DNA of 35,275 nt from Opitutia bacterium (GTDB taxonomy: Bacteria; Verrucomicrobiota; Verrucomicrobiia; Opitutales; Opitutaceae): contig CANJIU010000103.1 of assembly GCA_947474365.1 (NCBI GenBank), forward strand, positions 1 to 35,275, written 5' to 3'. The notes beneath the pieces were generated by a model. The model saw nothing but the letters and a program-made list of their open reading frames with translations, made no database searches and was not told where the DNA came from. The position numbers and the translations under genes are program-made. Below, in pieces: positions 7,376 to 16,488 of the stretch; within the stretch, counting starts at the first letter, position 1, and each line of letters starts with the position of its first letter.

Positions 7376-9148
7376 ATGTTCGCCATCGTCTTTACCCCCT
7401 TCGACTACGCCGTCCTGGTTTTCTATTTTGGGTATATGCTGGCGATCAGCTGGGTGTTTCGGAAGTTCGTGACCAACGTCAGCGATTATTTCCGCGGCGG
7501 CGGCAAGGCGGTGTGGTGGATGGTGGGCGGCTCGGCGTTCATGACGGCGTTCAGCGCCTGGACGTTTACCGGCGCGGCCAGCAAGGCCTACACCGACGGC
7601 TGGCCGATCACGGTCATCTACGTGGCAAACGCCGTGGGCTTCCTGCTGAACGCGCTTTATTTCGCTCCGCGCTTCCGGCAACTGCGCGTAATCACCGCGG
7701 TGGAGGCGATCCGGCTGCGGTTTGGGCCGGCAAGCGAGCAGGTCTTCACCTGGCTGCAGATCCCGCTCGGCACACTGCAGGCCGCGATTTGGCTGAACGC
7801 ACTCGGGGTTTTCTTTTCCGCCGTCTTCGGCTTGGAACTGACACCGACGATCGTCGCCACTGGGCTCGTGGTACTGATCATGGCGCTGGTCAGCGGGAGT
7901 TGGGCGGTGCTGGCGGGCGACTTCATTCAAGTGCTCATTTTGATGCCCGTCTGCCTCGCCGTCACGGTGCTCGCCCTCCTCCAACTCGGCGGGGTCGGCG
8001 GGTTCCTCCAACAATTGCCCGCGGGGCACGCCGACCTGAGCCAGATCTTCTCCAAGGATTTCCTTGGCCTCTGGTGCGCGGCCATGCTGCTGAAGCAGAT
8101 CACGAGCACGAACAGTCTCTTCGACGCCGGCCGCTACCTTTGTGTAAAGGACAGCAAACACGCGCGCTGGGCCGGCTTCCTCGGCGCCGGCCTTTTCCTC
8201 GTCGGCATCGCGATCTGGTTCATCCCCCCGATGGCGGCGCGGATCATGTTTCCCAATCTGCAGCAGGTCTTCCCGGGCATCCGCAACCCCGAGGAGGCCT
8301 CGTTCATCGCGATCGCCGCGGCCGTCATGCCGGTGGGCATGATGGGGCTGCTCGTGAGCGGGATTTTCGCCGCGACCATGTCCAGCATGGATGCCGGCAT
8401 CAACAAGAACGCCGGCATTTTCATCCGTAATTGCTACCAGCCGTTGCTCCGCCCGGATGCGCCCGACGCCCATCTCCTGCGCGTCGGCAAGATCACCACC
8501 CTCGTGCTCGGGGTTCTCGTGATTTTCGTCGCCCTCAAATTCAGCGAACTCAAGGAGCTCAACCTTTTCCTCCAGATGCAGCGCGTGAGCATCTTGATCG
8601 GCATTCCCATCCTCGTGCCTCTGCTGCTCGGGCTTATAATCCGGCGAACGCCACCCTGGTCGGCCTGGAGCACGGTGCTGGTGGGATTCTTCTGCTCCAT
8701 TTTTATCGGCGACGCCTTCACTCCTGAATGGGCGGCGGCGCGTTTCAGCGTGACGCTGGACGCGACCTCCAAGGAATACTGGACTCAGGGAATCCAGTTT
8801 TTTGGCAACGTGATCGTAGGCTCAGCGTGGTTTGTCGGCACCGCGCTGTTCTGGAACCAAACGTCGCCCAAGTACAAGGCCGACATCGAGACGTTCTTCA
8901 CGCGGCTGAACCTTCCGGTCGACTTCGACAAGGAGGAAGGCGCCCACAACTCCAACGACGCGCGGCAGCAGGCCGTCATCGGCTGGCTCGCGGTCGCCTA
9001 CGGCATCTTCGTCCTGCTGCTCGTCCTCATCCCCAACCCGCTGATGGGCCGCCTGGCGTTCGTCGGCTGCGGTGGCCTCGTCCTCGCGATCGGCGCCGCC
9101 CTGGTGCGATCCGGACGCGCGACGCCGGCCCCACCGGCCGCCCCGTGA
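7376..9148 (+). CDS. Sodium:solute symporter (SSS family)
   Basis: A 590-residue inner-membrane transporter of the SSS family, which couples uptake of sugars, amino acids or similar solutes to sodium entry. The N-terminal segment VSDYFRGGGKAVWWMVGG and the following FMTAFSAWTFTGAAS are typical of transmembrane helix 1-2 of the family. About 13 hydrophobic segments are spread along the length. The core region with SGIFAATMSSMDAGINKNAGIF, a hallmark of the sodium-binding fifth helix of the second repeat, lies around residues 325-345. A hydrophilic stretch near 500-530 precedes the last two helices. It follows the NamZ-like and LacI genes, so the solute may be MurNAc or a related sugar, but sequence alone does not prove this. 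Confidence 0.93.
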   Translation: MFAIVFTPFDYAVLVFYFGYMLAISWVFRKFVTNVSDYFRGGGKAVWWMVGGSAFMTAFSAWTFTGAASKAYTDGWPITVIYVANAVGFLLNALYFAPRFRQLRVITAVEAIRLRFGPASEQVFTWLQIPLGTLQAAIWLNALGVFFSAVFGLELTPTIVATGLVVLIMALVSGSWAVLAGDFIQVLILMPVCLAVTVLALLQLGGVGGFLQQLPAGHADLSQIFSKDFLGLWCAAMLLKQITSTNSLFDAGRYLCVKDSKHARWAGFLGAGLFLVGIAIWFIPPMAARIMFPNLQQVFPGIRNPEEASFIAIAAAVMPVGMMGLLVSGIFAATMSSMDAGINKNAGIFIRNCYQPLLRPDAPDAHLLRVGKITTLVLGVLVIFVALKFSELKELNLFLQMQRVSILIGIPILVPLLLGLIIRRTPPWSAWSTVLVGFFCSIFIGDAFTPEWAAARFSVTLDATSKEYWTQGIQFFGNVIVGSAWFVGTALFWNQTSPKYKADIETFFTRLNLPVDFDKEEGAHNSNDARQQAVIGWLAVAYGIFVLLLVLIPNPLMGRLAFVGCGGLVLAIGAALVRSGRATPAPPAAP

Positions 9149-9175
9149 GCATTTTCCCGGTGACATAAAACGGGC

Positions 9176-11023
9176 TTGGCGCCTGAGGTTCCGTTCGGTT
9201 CCGTGGATGCTGTGGTGCCTTCTTCGCCGTCACGCGCCGCCGCGGTTTCTCCCCGTTGGGCTGCCGCCCTGATCGTGGTCGCGGTTTTCGCCGCCTACGC
9301 GAACAGCTTTTCCGTGCCGTTCGTTTTCGACGATCAACTCGCGATCGTGGAAAACCCCACCCTCCGCCAACTCTGGCCCCCATGGACCGCTTTTTCGCCG
9401 CCGCGCGGCCAGGGACTGACGGTCGAAGGCCGGCCCCTGCTGAATTTCACCCTCGCGCTCAATCATGCCGTGAGCGGTGTCGCACCGTGGAGCTATCATT
9501 TCACGAACACCACGCTGCACGCGCTCGCCGCGCTCGCGCTGTTTGGCCTTGTGCGGCGCACACTCGCCCCGCTCCAGGGCGACGCGGCCAACTCCATCGC
9601 CTTGGGCGTCGCCCTCCTTTGGGCGGTGCATCCCCTGCAAACGGAATCGGTCACCTACGTCGTCCAACGCACCGAGTCGATGATGGGCCTGCTCTTTCTG
9701 ACGACGCTTTATTTTTTCCGCCGGGGAACGGACGCAACGACACCGAAAGCATCCCGTCGCTGGTTCGCCCTCGCCGTTGTTTCCTGCCTGCTCGGGATGG
9801 CCACCAAGGAGGTCATGGTGACGGCTCCCCTCGTTGCCCTCCTGTATGATCGCACCTTCGTCTCCGGCTCCTGGAGCGAAGCGTGGCGGCGTCACGGGAA
9901 AATTCATACCGCCCTCGCCGCCACCTGGATTCTTCTCGGCTTTCTCGTCCTCGGCTCCGGCAACCGCGGCGGCACGATCGGCGCCGCCGCCGGCGTGACG
10001 TGGTGGCAATATGCCCTCTGCCAGTCGCGGGCGGTCGTGCACTACGCCCGGCTGGCGGTGTGGCCGAGCCCGCTGATTTTCGACTACGGCTCGGACTTCG
10101 TCTCCGTGGGCGACATCGCGCCGTACGCGGCGCTCGACGTCGCGCTGCTGGCATTGACGGGTTTCGCCCTGTGGCGCCGGCCGGCACTCGGGTTTGTCGG
10201 CGTCTGGTATTTTCTGATCCTCGCGCCGACCTCCAGTGTCGTCGGCGGCACGCGCCAGATGCTCGCCGAGCACCGGATCTATCTGTCGCTTGCCGCCCCC
10301 ATCCTGCTCGCCGTCGTCGGGCTCCACGCCTGGCTTGGCCGGCGCGCCAATCTCGTGTGCGCGATGCTCGGCGTCGCCCTGATCGCGGCGACCGCCCGCC
10401 GCAACCACGACTACCGGAGCGAGCTCGCCCTCTACACTGACATCGTGGCCAAGCGCCCCGCCAATGTCCACGCGCGCTACAATCTCGGCAAAATCCTCGC
10501 CGAGACCGGCCGGCTCGACGAGGCGATCGTCCAGGACGAGGCGGCGGTGCGGCTGAACCCGGACCTGGTCAGCGCCCGCTACAACCTCGCGAACGCGCTG
10601 AGCGACAAGGGGCGGTTCGCCGACGCGGTCACGCACTACGAAGCCGCCCTGCGGGTGAAGCCCGATTACGCCAAGGCGCACTTCAATCTCGGCAACGCTC
10701 TCGTTCGGTTGAATCGCAAGCCCGAGGCCGCCGCCCACTATCGGGCGGCGCTCCAAACCCAGCCGACCTATCTCGAGGCGCGGGACAACCTCGGCAGCGT
10801 CCTGCTGGAACTGGGACAACTCGCGGAAGCCGTGGAACAGTTTCAACAGGTGCTGCGAATCAATCCGAATCTGGCCGAAACCCGTTTTAATCTCGGCACG
10901 GCGCTCTTCATCGGGGGGGATCTTCCCGCGGCCGCCGCCGAATACGAACGCACGTTACAACTCAACCCGCGCTTTACCCCGGCGCACGAAGCACTCGCCC
11001 GGATCCGCGCCGCGCGGCCCTGA
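9176..11023 (+). CDS. TPR-containing polytopic membrane protein, GT-C/TMTC-like
   Basis: A protein of up to 615 residues. The first two thirds are a multi-helix membrane region of the kind found in dolichyl-phosphate-mannose mannosyltransferase and TMTC-like (DUF1736) proteins, with the acidic FVFDDQ motif early on and WAVHPLQTESVTYVVQRTE in a periplasmic loop. The C-terminal part, about residues 428-612, holds five tandem tetratricopeptide repeats of 34 residues (ARYNLG..., ARYNLA..., AHFNLG..., ARDNLG..., TRFNLG...). The family is thought to glycosylate proteins with lipid-linked sugars, but function here is unproven. The start is uncertain: TTG at 9176 or GTG at 9203, neither with a ribosome-binding site. 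It converges on the TonB receptor gene with only 21 bp between them. Confidence 0.85.
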   Translation: MAPEVPFGSVDAVVPSSPSRAAAVSPRWAAALIVVAVFAAYANSFSVPFVFDDQLAIVENPTLRQLWPPWTAFSPPRGQGLTVEGRPLLNFTLALNHAVSGVAPWSYHFTNTTLHALAALALFGLVRRTLAPLQGDAANSIALGVALLWAVHPLQTESVTYVVQRTESMMGLLFLTTLYFFRRGTDATTPKASRRWFALAVVSCLLGMATKEVMVTAPLVALLYDRTFVSGSWSEAWRRHGKIHTALAATWILLGFLVLGSGNRGGTIGAAAGVTWWQYALCQSRAVVHYARLAVWPSPLIFDYGSDFVSVGDIAPYAALDVALLALTGFALWRRPALGFVGVWYFLILAPTSSVVGGTRQMLAEHRIYLSLAAPILLAVVGLHAWLGRRANLVCAMLGVALIAATARRNHDYRSELALYTDIVAKRPANVHARYNLGKILAETGRLDEAIVQDEAAVRLNPDLVSARYNLANALSDKGRFADAVTHYEAALRVKPDYAKAHFNLGNALVRLNRKPEAAAHYRAALQTQPTYLEARDNLGSVLLELGQLAEAVEQFQQVLRINPNLAETRFNLGTALFIGGDLPAAAAEYERTLQLNPRFTPAHEALARIRAARP

Positions 11024-11044
11024 CGCGCGCGGGGTCCGTCGACG

Positions 11045-14000
11045 TCAAAACGAAATCGTGTTGCTCCACAGCCAGGTGCGCGGCTGCTGATCAAACGTGG
11101 CGTCCTTGATGCCGCTCCAGCCCGCCGTGAAATTGGGCAGGATCAGCACGTGGTAGCGATTGAACAGATTGCCGATGTTCACCTGGGTCGAGAACTCCAG
11201 CTTGCGGCCGATTTTCCGCGTGTAGCCAAGAATGCCGTCGAACCGCACCTGCGTCGGCCAGAGGAACATTTCCCGCGGCGAGTTGCTGGGATCGGCAAGT
11301 CCGTTCGGATAGTAATAAAACTGCCGGTAGCCCCACCCGAGCGACACCGTTTGCCCCACGCTGAAGCCCTTCATCCAGCCCTGCGAAAACGTGTAGTGGT
11401 TCGTAAACACCATGCTGTAGACCGGGTAGCCGGTGGACTTCTCGCCCGCGACGTTCGTCACGATCTCACCGGGAGGCTTGAAGCCCGGATTGATCTGCAA
11501 CGCGGAGATCGGCAATCCCGTCGCCCCGGTGAGAATCGGACCGTGCACCGGATCAACGGTGGATAACACCAGCCCGGCGCGGCCGGTGCGGCTGATCGCC
11601 CCGGTGACGGCCTGTGGGTTGGCATAATACGGATCGCCAACCGTGCTCATCTTCGCGATCGTGAGCGGGACCGCCGCAGAAACGGTCGCCGGGGCCGGCG
11701 CGTTCGCCCCCGTGGGAATCACGAAGACCACCGTTCCGTCGCGATACGTTACCTGGCCGGCGGCGTTGGCGTAGAACTGATCGTTGTAGAGCTGCGGAAA
11801 ACTGCGCGACGAGTCGACCCGACCGTCGGTGATCGCACCCGAAAAACGCATCCGCCAATTGTTGTTCGGCGTCGCGGTCAGCGCGAGCTGCACGCCCTGC
11901 GTCTTGCGGTCGACGTTGATCCACACGCTCGGGGCGTTGTAGAGCCCGTTGAGGCCGCTCGGGTTGATGTCAAAGAGCAGAGTGCTGGTGAGCGATGATT
12001 CCTCGTTCTTCGAATTGGCACGATAGAGAGCGACCGACCCGGAGACGGTCTTGGCGGCATTGCTGACCTTGACGCCGACCTCGGCCCCGACGCCGTGCGA
12101 CGAAACGGGATACGCGCCCATCGGGCCGGCGACGTAGATCGGCGGCGGATTGTAGGAATCCGACACCGAGACATAGGGCCGGAGCCACGAGCGCACCGCG
12201 TAGTCGGCGCCGGCGTTGAAACTCACCGCGTTCGAACGCAGCATCGTGCTTGTGCTCGGCGGCGACGGCGGGGCGGACTCGGTGGCCTGCACCGAATAGG
12301 ACTGCCCGACGCGCGTGCCGAGGAGGATGTCGAGTTTGCCGTCGAGCCAGTTGGTGTAATTGGCGGCATAGACGCCCTTGTTCTGAGTCTGGCCGACGCG
12401 ATAGTCGCCGAGTGCGCTGATGCCGCCGGGATAGAGCCCCTCAGGGTTTTCCCGGGTGATGAGATTTTTCTGGGGCGGGTTGGTCATCACGCGGACGTAG
12501 TTCACGCCGTTGTAGGTTACCTGCGAAGCCCGGCGCGGCTGCCAGAGCGGCCGGCGCACCGGACCTTCGGCGACCGACCACCAGAGCGGGCCGGTATAGG
12601 AATAGCCGGTGCCGATGGCGGTGTTGGTCTTGGTCGGATTGAAATTAGCATCCGCCCGGACGTAGTCGTAGGTGATGACAGCCCCATCGGTCCGGACGAA
12701 GTCGGCGCCGATGATGCTCTGGCTGTGCACGCGACCGTCGAAAAAGTCGTGGGTCGCGAGCGCCGAGAAGCGGACCGCCTTTTGGCGGGCGGGCTGCAGG
12801 AGATCGGAAACGGGCATGCCGCCTGTCTGGCCGATGGCCCACGTGCCGGTGGGGTTGGTCGCGACGTTTGGCGCGGCGAACGTGATCGTGTTGCCGACGC
12901 GCGAATCAAACGTGTCGCGGTAACCGACGGCGAATTGCGTGGTGAGCCACTTGCTCCAGCGCGTGTCGGCGGTAAGCGTTGTGATGCCGGTCTTGGTGTA
13001 TTCGTTGGTGTTCCACCACGAGGCGTAGGAATCGACATTGTCCCAGGTAATCTTGCCGTTGCCGATCACGCCCGCGCCGCTCGCCCCGGTTGCGCTCGCG
13101 TTGATCTGTCCGGACGCGAGCAGGTAACGGAGCCGCTGGCCGTTGCGCGCGTCGTTGGCCGTGCTGACCGCCGTGAACGTCTGGTTGCTCGTGCCGGAAA
13201 TCCGGTCGTACTCCGTGCGCGTGCCGGAGAGGCGCAGGATGGTGTGGCGGCCGAGCTTGTAGGCGAGCTGGACATAGAGACCGGTCATCGGGCCTCCGAT
13301 GAAAATGCGGCGCCCGCCCTGCGCGTACTGGTCGGTCGCGGCGATGCGCACGGCGACGTTGCCGGCACTGGCGCCGAGATCGAGCAGGCCGAGCTTGTGG
13401 CCCCATTGGTCGACCTGAAACTTGAGCGAGCCGAAGGTGGATTTGCCGAAACGAGCCTGCTTCGAGACGAGGTTGATCACACCGCCGGCGCCGCCCACGC
13501 CGTAGAGGAGTGATTGCGGGCCGTTGATGACTTCCACGCGCTCGGTGTCGAAATTGTTGGAGTAGCCCGTGCCGGTGGAGCCGGACTGGATGTAGGTGTT
13601 CACCGGCATGAACCCGTCGCGCTGCATCGTCGGCGCGGTCAGGCCGCGGAGCGCGAGGAACGAGTTCGCGTTGCGATCACCCGGTTGATTGTTCGACGAG
13701 GACGGGCCGGGCGAAGCGATGGCGGAACCGGCACCCGCCGAATAGCCCGCCACCATCTCCTCGACCGAGTTGGCCGCGATGTCCTTCATGAAGGCCTCGT
13801 TGAAGATGTCGGCGGTCACCGGCATGCGATCGAGCTCGGTGTTGAACCGCGTAATCGAATTGGAGTTCAGCGCACCATAGCTCTTGTCCGAGTCTGCCAC
13901 CACTTCGAAGGCACTCAACAGCACGGTTTCACCCGTTGGCTTCGCGGCGCCGTTTGCCGTGGGTGGCGGTAAAGCCTGGCCGGGCGCAGCGTGGGTGATG

Positions 14001-14083
14001 AAAAGGGCGGCGCAGGCGCAGGAGAAAGGACGGAGCCACCGGGACAGGGATGCGCCTGGAACGGAACGGATCGGGTTGGTCAT
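11045..14083 (-). CDS. TonB-dependent outer-membrane receptor
   Basis: A 1012-residue outer-membrane receptor that would import a large or scarce ligand using energy from TonB. It has a signal peptide in the first ~36 residues. A plug domain follows, with SFLALRGLTAPTMQRDGFMP and the highly typical ERVEVINGPQSLLYGVGGAGGVINLVSK stretches. From about residue 215 it is a beta-barrel of alternating aromatic strands, ending in the terminal phenylalanine (NTISF) recognised by the barrel-assembly machinery. No carboxypeptidase-like N-terminal extension or SusD partner is seen, consistent with verrucomicrobial receptors. It diverges from the mannose-6-phosphate isomerase gene. The ligand cannot be read from the sequence; a glycan or a siderophore is possible. 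Confidence 0.95.
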   Translation of the reverse strand: MTNPIRSVPGASLSRWLRPFSCACAALFITHAAPGQALPPPTANGAAKPTGETVLLSAFEVVADSDKSYGALNSNSITRFNTELDRMPVTADIFNEAFMKDIAANSVEEMVAGYSAGAGSAIASPGPSSSNNQPGDRNANSFLALRGLTAPTMQRDGFMPVNTYIQSGSTGTGYSNNFDTERVEVINGPQSLLYGVGGAGGVINLVSKQARFGKSTFGSLKFQVDQWGHKLGLLDLGASAGNVAVRIAATDQYAQGGRRIFIGGPMTGLYVQLAYKLGRHTILRLSGTRTEYDRISGTSNQTFTAVSTANDARNGQRLRYLLASGQINASATGASGAGVIGNGKITWDNVDSYASWWNTNEYTKTGITTLTADTRWSKWLTTQFAVGYRDTFDSRVGNTITFAAPNVATNPTGTWAIGQTGGMPVSDLLQPARQKAVRFSALATHDFFDGRVHSQSIIGADFVRTDGAVITYDYVRADANFNPTKTNTAIGTGYSYTGPLWWSVAEGPVRRPLWQPRRASQVTYNGVNYVRVMTNPPQKNLITRENPEGLYPGGISALGDYRVGQTQNKGVYAANYTNWLDGKLDILLGTRVGQSYSVQATESAPPSPPSTSTMLRSNAVSFNAGADYAVRSWLRPYVSVSDSYNPPPIYVAGPMGAYPVSSHGVGAEVGVKVSNAAKTVSGSVALYRANSKNEESSLTSTLLFDINPSGLNGLYNAPSVWINVDRKTQGVQLALTATPNNNWRMRFSGAITDGRVDSSRSFPQLYNDQFYANAAGQVTYRDGTVVFVIPTGANAPAPATVSAAVPLTIAKMSTVGDPYYANPQAVTGAISRTGRAGLVLSTVDPVHGPILTGATGLPISALQINPGFKPPGEIVTNVAGEKSTGYPVYSMVFTNHYTFSQGWMKGFSVGQTVSLGWGYRQFYYYPNGLADPSNSPREMFLWPTQVRFDGILGYTRKIGRKLEFSTQVNIGNLFNRYHVLILPNFTAGWSGIKDATFDQQPRTWLWSNTISF

Positions 14084-14258
14084 GGACGGACGGGGGTCGA
14101 GGTTTTACCGCACGCACAGGTCAATGCGCGTTGGGTCACGAAGGCCCTGAGACCACATGGAGGCAAGCTGATTTATTATTATGAAATTTTCTCGCGAGCG
14201 TCCAAATCCCACCCACTATGCCTTCGCCTCCGACCATAAATCGCTTTCGCTCCCCGTC

Positions 14259-15356
14259 ATGTCCCACCGCGGCCAACTCCTCCGCCTCCCGCCGAACCGG
14301 GTCTGGCGCACCTATCCGGGCGGGCGCACGCTCGACGCGCTGGCGGGTGCGGCGGCGCCGGCCGACACTCATCTGGCGGAGGACTGGATCGCGTCGACCA
14401 CCCGCGCCACCAACCGTGGCCGCGAGGAAATTCTTGAGGGCGTTTCGCAGGTGCTGGTCGGCTCGGATCCCACCCCGCGCGATTTCGCCACCCTGCTGGC
14501 CGGCGATCCCGAGTACTTCCTCGGCGCCGCCCACGTGGAAAAATACGGCGCTCAGCCCCAACTGCTCGTCAAGTTTCTCGACAGCGGAACCCGGCTGCAT
14601 TTCCAGGTGCACCCGACGCGGGAATTCGCCCGGCGCGTGCTGGGTGCGCCCAGCGGGAAGACCGAGGCGTATTACGTTCTGGGGTCGCGCGAAGTCGCGG
14701 GCCCCGAACCCACCGGCTACATCTACGTCGGTTTCCAGCGCCCGCCCTCTCCGGCCCAGCTGAGGGACTACATCCTCACCCAGGACATCGCAGCGATCGA
14801 GGCGTGCTTCGACAAAATCGCCGTGCGCCCTGGAGACACGTTCATCATTCCCGGCGGCACCCCGCACGCCCTCGGGGCCGGGCTTTTCCTGGTCGAGATC
14901 CAGGAGCCAAGTGATCTAGTGGTGCGGTTCGAATTCGAACGTGCCGGCTACGTCCTGCCCGAAGCGGCGCGCTTCATGAACCGCGATGTCGACTTCGCGC
15001 TCTCCGTTTTCAACCTCGCACCGCTCACGCCCGCCGATCTCGAAAGCCGCGTGCGCTGCCAACCCCGCCGGGTGCGCGATCTCGGGCCGGGATCGTTTCA
15101 GGAGGAACTCATCGGCCCGGAACAGACCGATTGCTTCCGCGTGGCCCGCACCCATCTCGCCGCCCCAGTGGTTAAGGATGAAACCGGCGCCGTCATCGCC
15201 ATCGTCACCCGCGGTGACCTCATCGTGGAAGTGGGCGGCGAACGCCATCCACTTCATACTTATGAGAAGTTCTTCCTTCCCGCAGAGATTGGCCCGGTGA
15301 AATTCTTCCCCACCGGCGGCGACGCCGAAATTCTCGAGTGCCGCCCGCCGATCTGA
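14259..15356 (+). CDS. Class I mannose-6-phosphate isomerase
   Basis: A 365-residue type I phosphomannose isomerase, a cytoplasmic zinc enzyme interconverting mannose 6-phosphate and fructose 6-phosphate. The cupin metal site is visible: LHFQVHPT (113-120, Gln116 and His118), KTEAYYVLG (134-142, Glu136) and GGTPHALGAG (199-208, His203). The start at 14259 is preferred because conserved sequence (LLRLPPNRVWRTYPGG) begins right after it. The ATG at 14181 would add 26 residues with no similarity to the family and would sit in an AT-rich promoter-like stretch. It is followed after 13 bp by a 2-hydroxyacid dehydrogenase. The family also includes isomerases acting on other sugars. Confidence 0.9.
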   Translation: MSHRGQLLRLPPNRVWRTYPGGRTLDALAGAAAPADTHLAEDWIASTTRATNRGREEILEGVSQVLVGSDPTPRDFATLLAGDPEYFLGAAHVEKYGAQPQLLVKFLDSGTRLHFQVHPTREFARRVLGAPSGKTEAYYVLGSREVAGPEPTGYIYVGFQRPPSPAQLRDYILTQDIAAIEACFDKIAVRPGDTFIIPGGTPHALGAGLFLVEIQEPSDLVVRFEFERAGYVLPEAARFMNRDVDFALSVFNLAPLTPADLESRVRCQPRRVRDLGPGSFQEELIGPEQTDCFRVARTHLAAPVVKDETGAVIAIVTRGDLIVEVGGERHPLHTYEKFFLPAEIGPVKFFPTGGDAEILECRPPI

Positions 15357-15369
15357 ACCCGTTACCTCG

Positions 15370-16380
15370 ATGCCCACCGCCTCCAGTCTGCTCGCCGTGC
15401 TCACGCCCACGGAAATGCGTGAATTTCTGCCCGAGCCCCTGCTGGGAGAGGTCCAACGGCTGACGCCGGGTTTCCGGCTGATCGACCCGACCGGCCTGAG
15501 CGGGGCCGATTTTGCGCGCGAGCTCGCCGCCATCAACCCGGACATCGTCCTCGGTTGCTGGAAAACTCCGCCACTGCCGGACGTGTTGCCGCCGCGCCTG
15601 CGCTATGTCTGCTACATCACGGGCTCCGTGAAGCGGCTCGTCTCCCGCACACATCTGGAAGGCGGGCTGCTCGTGACCAATTGGGGCGGGTCAATCAGTC
15701 GCACCGTCGCGGAGGCTGCCCTCTTCCACATTCTGGCTTGCCTACGCAACGCGTCACATTGGGCGATCACCATGCACCAGCCCGGCGTCGCGGCCTGGAA
15801 AAACGGCTTCAGCGACTCGCGTTCGCTTTTCCGTCGCACGGTCGGCATCCACGGGTTCGGACCGGTGGCGCGCGAACTGGTCAAGCTGCTCGAGCCGTGG
15901 CATTGTCCAGTCACCGCGTTCGCCCCGGACCTCACGGCCGAGTTGGCCCGCGCGTACGGCGTGGAGCGGGCGGCGTCGCTCGACGCGCTTTTTTCCCACC
16001 ACGAAATCATCGTTGAACTTGCCCCGCTCATCCCCGCCACGACCGGCATCGTCACCGAACGCGTCCTGCGGTTGATTCGTCCCGGCGGCGTCTTCGTCAA
16101 CGTGGGCCGCGGCGCGGTTGTCGACGAGGAAGCTCTAACGCGGATCGCAGGAGAGGGAAAAATCAGCGTAGGACTCGACGTCTACACCACCGAACCCCTG
16201 CCCGCCACGAGTGGTCTCCGCGCCCTGCCGCGGGTCAACCTTACCCCGCACAACGCCGGGCCCACCATCGATCGCTACCCCGACGCCGGCGCCTTTGCGG
16301 TGAAGAATCTCCGCGCCCACGTGGAAGGCAGCCCGCTTGAGGCCGTCATCACCCCCGAAATCTACGACCAAAGCTCGTAG
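15370..16380 (+). CDS. D-isomer-specific 2-hydroxyacid dehydrogenase
   Basis: A 336-residue NAD-dependent dehydrogenase. The nucleotide-binding fingerprint is GIHGFGPVA (159-167). The catalytic triad of the family is present: Arg247 in VNVGRGAVVDEEAL, Glu275 in DVYTTEP and His294 in LTPHNAG. These enzymes reduce 2-keto acids to D-2-hydroxyacids or the reverse (for example glyoxylate/hydroxypyruvate, D-lactate or phosphoglycerate). It lies 13 bp after the mannose-6-phosphate isomerase and 108 bp before the heparinase-like gene. A link to the glycerate kinase at 3469 through hydroxypyruvate/glycerate is possible but untested. Confidence 0.92.
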   Translation: MPTASSLLAVLTPTEMREFLPEPLLGEVQRLTPGFRLIDPTGLSGADFARELAAINPDIVLGCWKTPPLPDVLPPRLRYVCYITGSVKRLVSRTHLEGGLLVTNWGGSISRTVAEAALFHILACLRNASHWAITMHQPGVAAWKNGFSDSRSLFRRTVGIHGFGPVARELVKLLEPWHCPVTAFAPDLTAELARAYGVERAASLDALFSHHEIIVELAPLIPATTGIVTERVLRLIRPGGVFVNVGRGAVVDEEALTRIAGEGKISVGLDVYTTEPLPATSGLRALPRVNLTPHNAGPTIDRYPDAGAFAVKNLRAHVEGSPLEAVITPEIYDQSS

Positions 16381-16390
16381 CGGATGCGAC

Positions 16391-16480
16391 CGTTTGCCCT
16401 TTTCGTTTTCTTTCCAACCCTCCTGTTCTACTGGACGCGCGAAACGGGGCGAACGAAAGGCAAAACGGGAAACGAAAACG
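16391..16480. repeat. Degenerate inverted repeat with 7-bp periodicity before the heparinase gene
   Basis: A pyrimidine-rich arm at about 16391-16415 faces a purine-rich arm at about 16442-16480. The arms pair with small indels: CGTTTGCCCTTTTCGTT (16391-16407) against AACGAAAGGCAAAACG (16452-16467), and CGTTTTCTTTCC (16404-16415) against GGAAACGAAAACG (16468-16480). The right arm repeats AAACGGG at 16442 and 16463, exactly three times seven bases apart. It resembles in design the heptamer elements of the urt/ure cluster. Whether it is a spreading repeat, a regulator site or an RNA hairpin in the leader is not known. Confidence 0.45.
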
Positions 16481-16488
16481 CTTCATCC

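Noticed and set aside
12095..13513. 472-codon plus-strand frame inside the TonB receptor gene
   Set aside because: It is antisense to a clear receptor, its translation is Arg/Ala/Gly-rich low-complexity, and it has no recognisable domain.
14171..14182. AT-rich TTATTATTAT stretch as a promoter for the isomerase or TonB receptor
   Set aside because: A -10-like TATTAT is present but no -35 partner at proper spacing on either strand, so I could not support a direction.
14181..14258. Longer N-terminus for mannose-6-phosphate isomerase
   Set aside because: The extra 26 residues have no family character, and conserved sequence starts just after the ATG at 14259.
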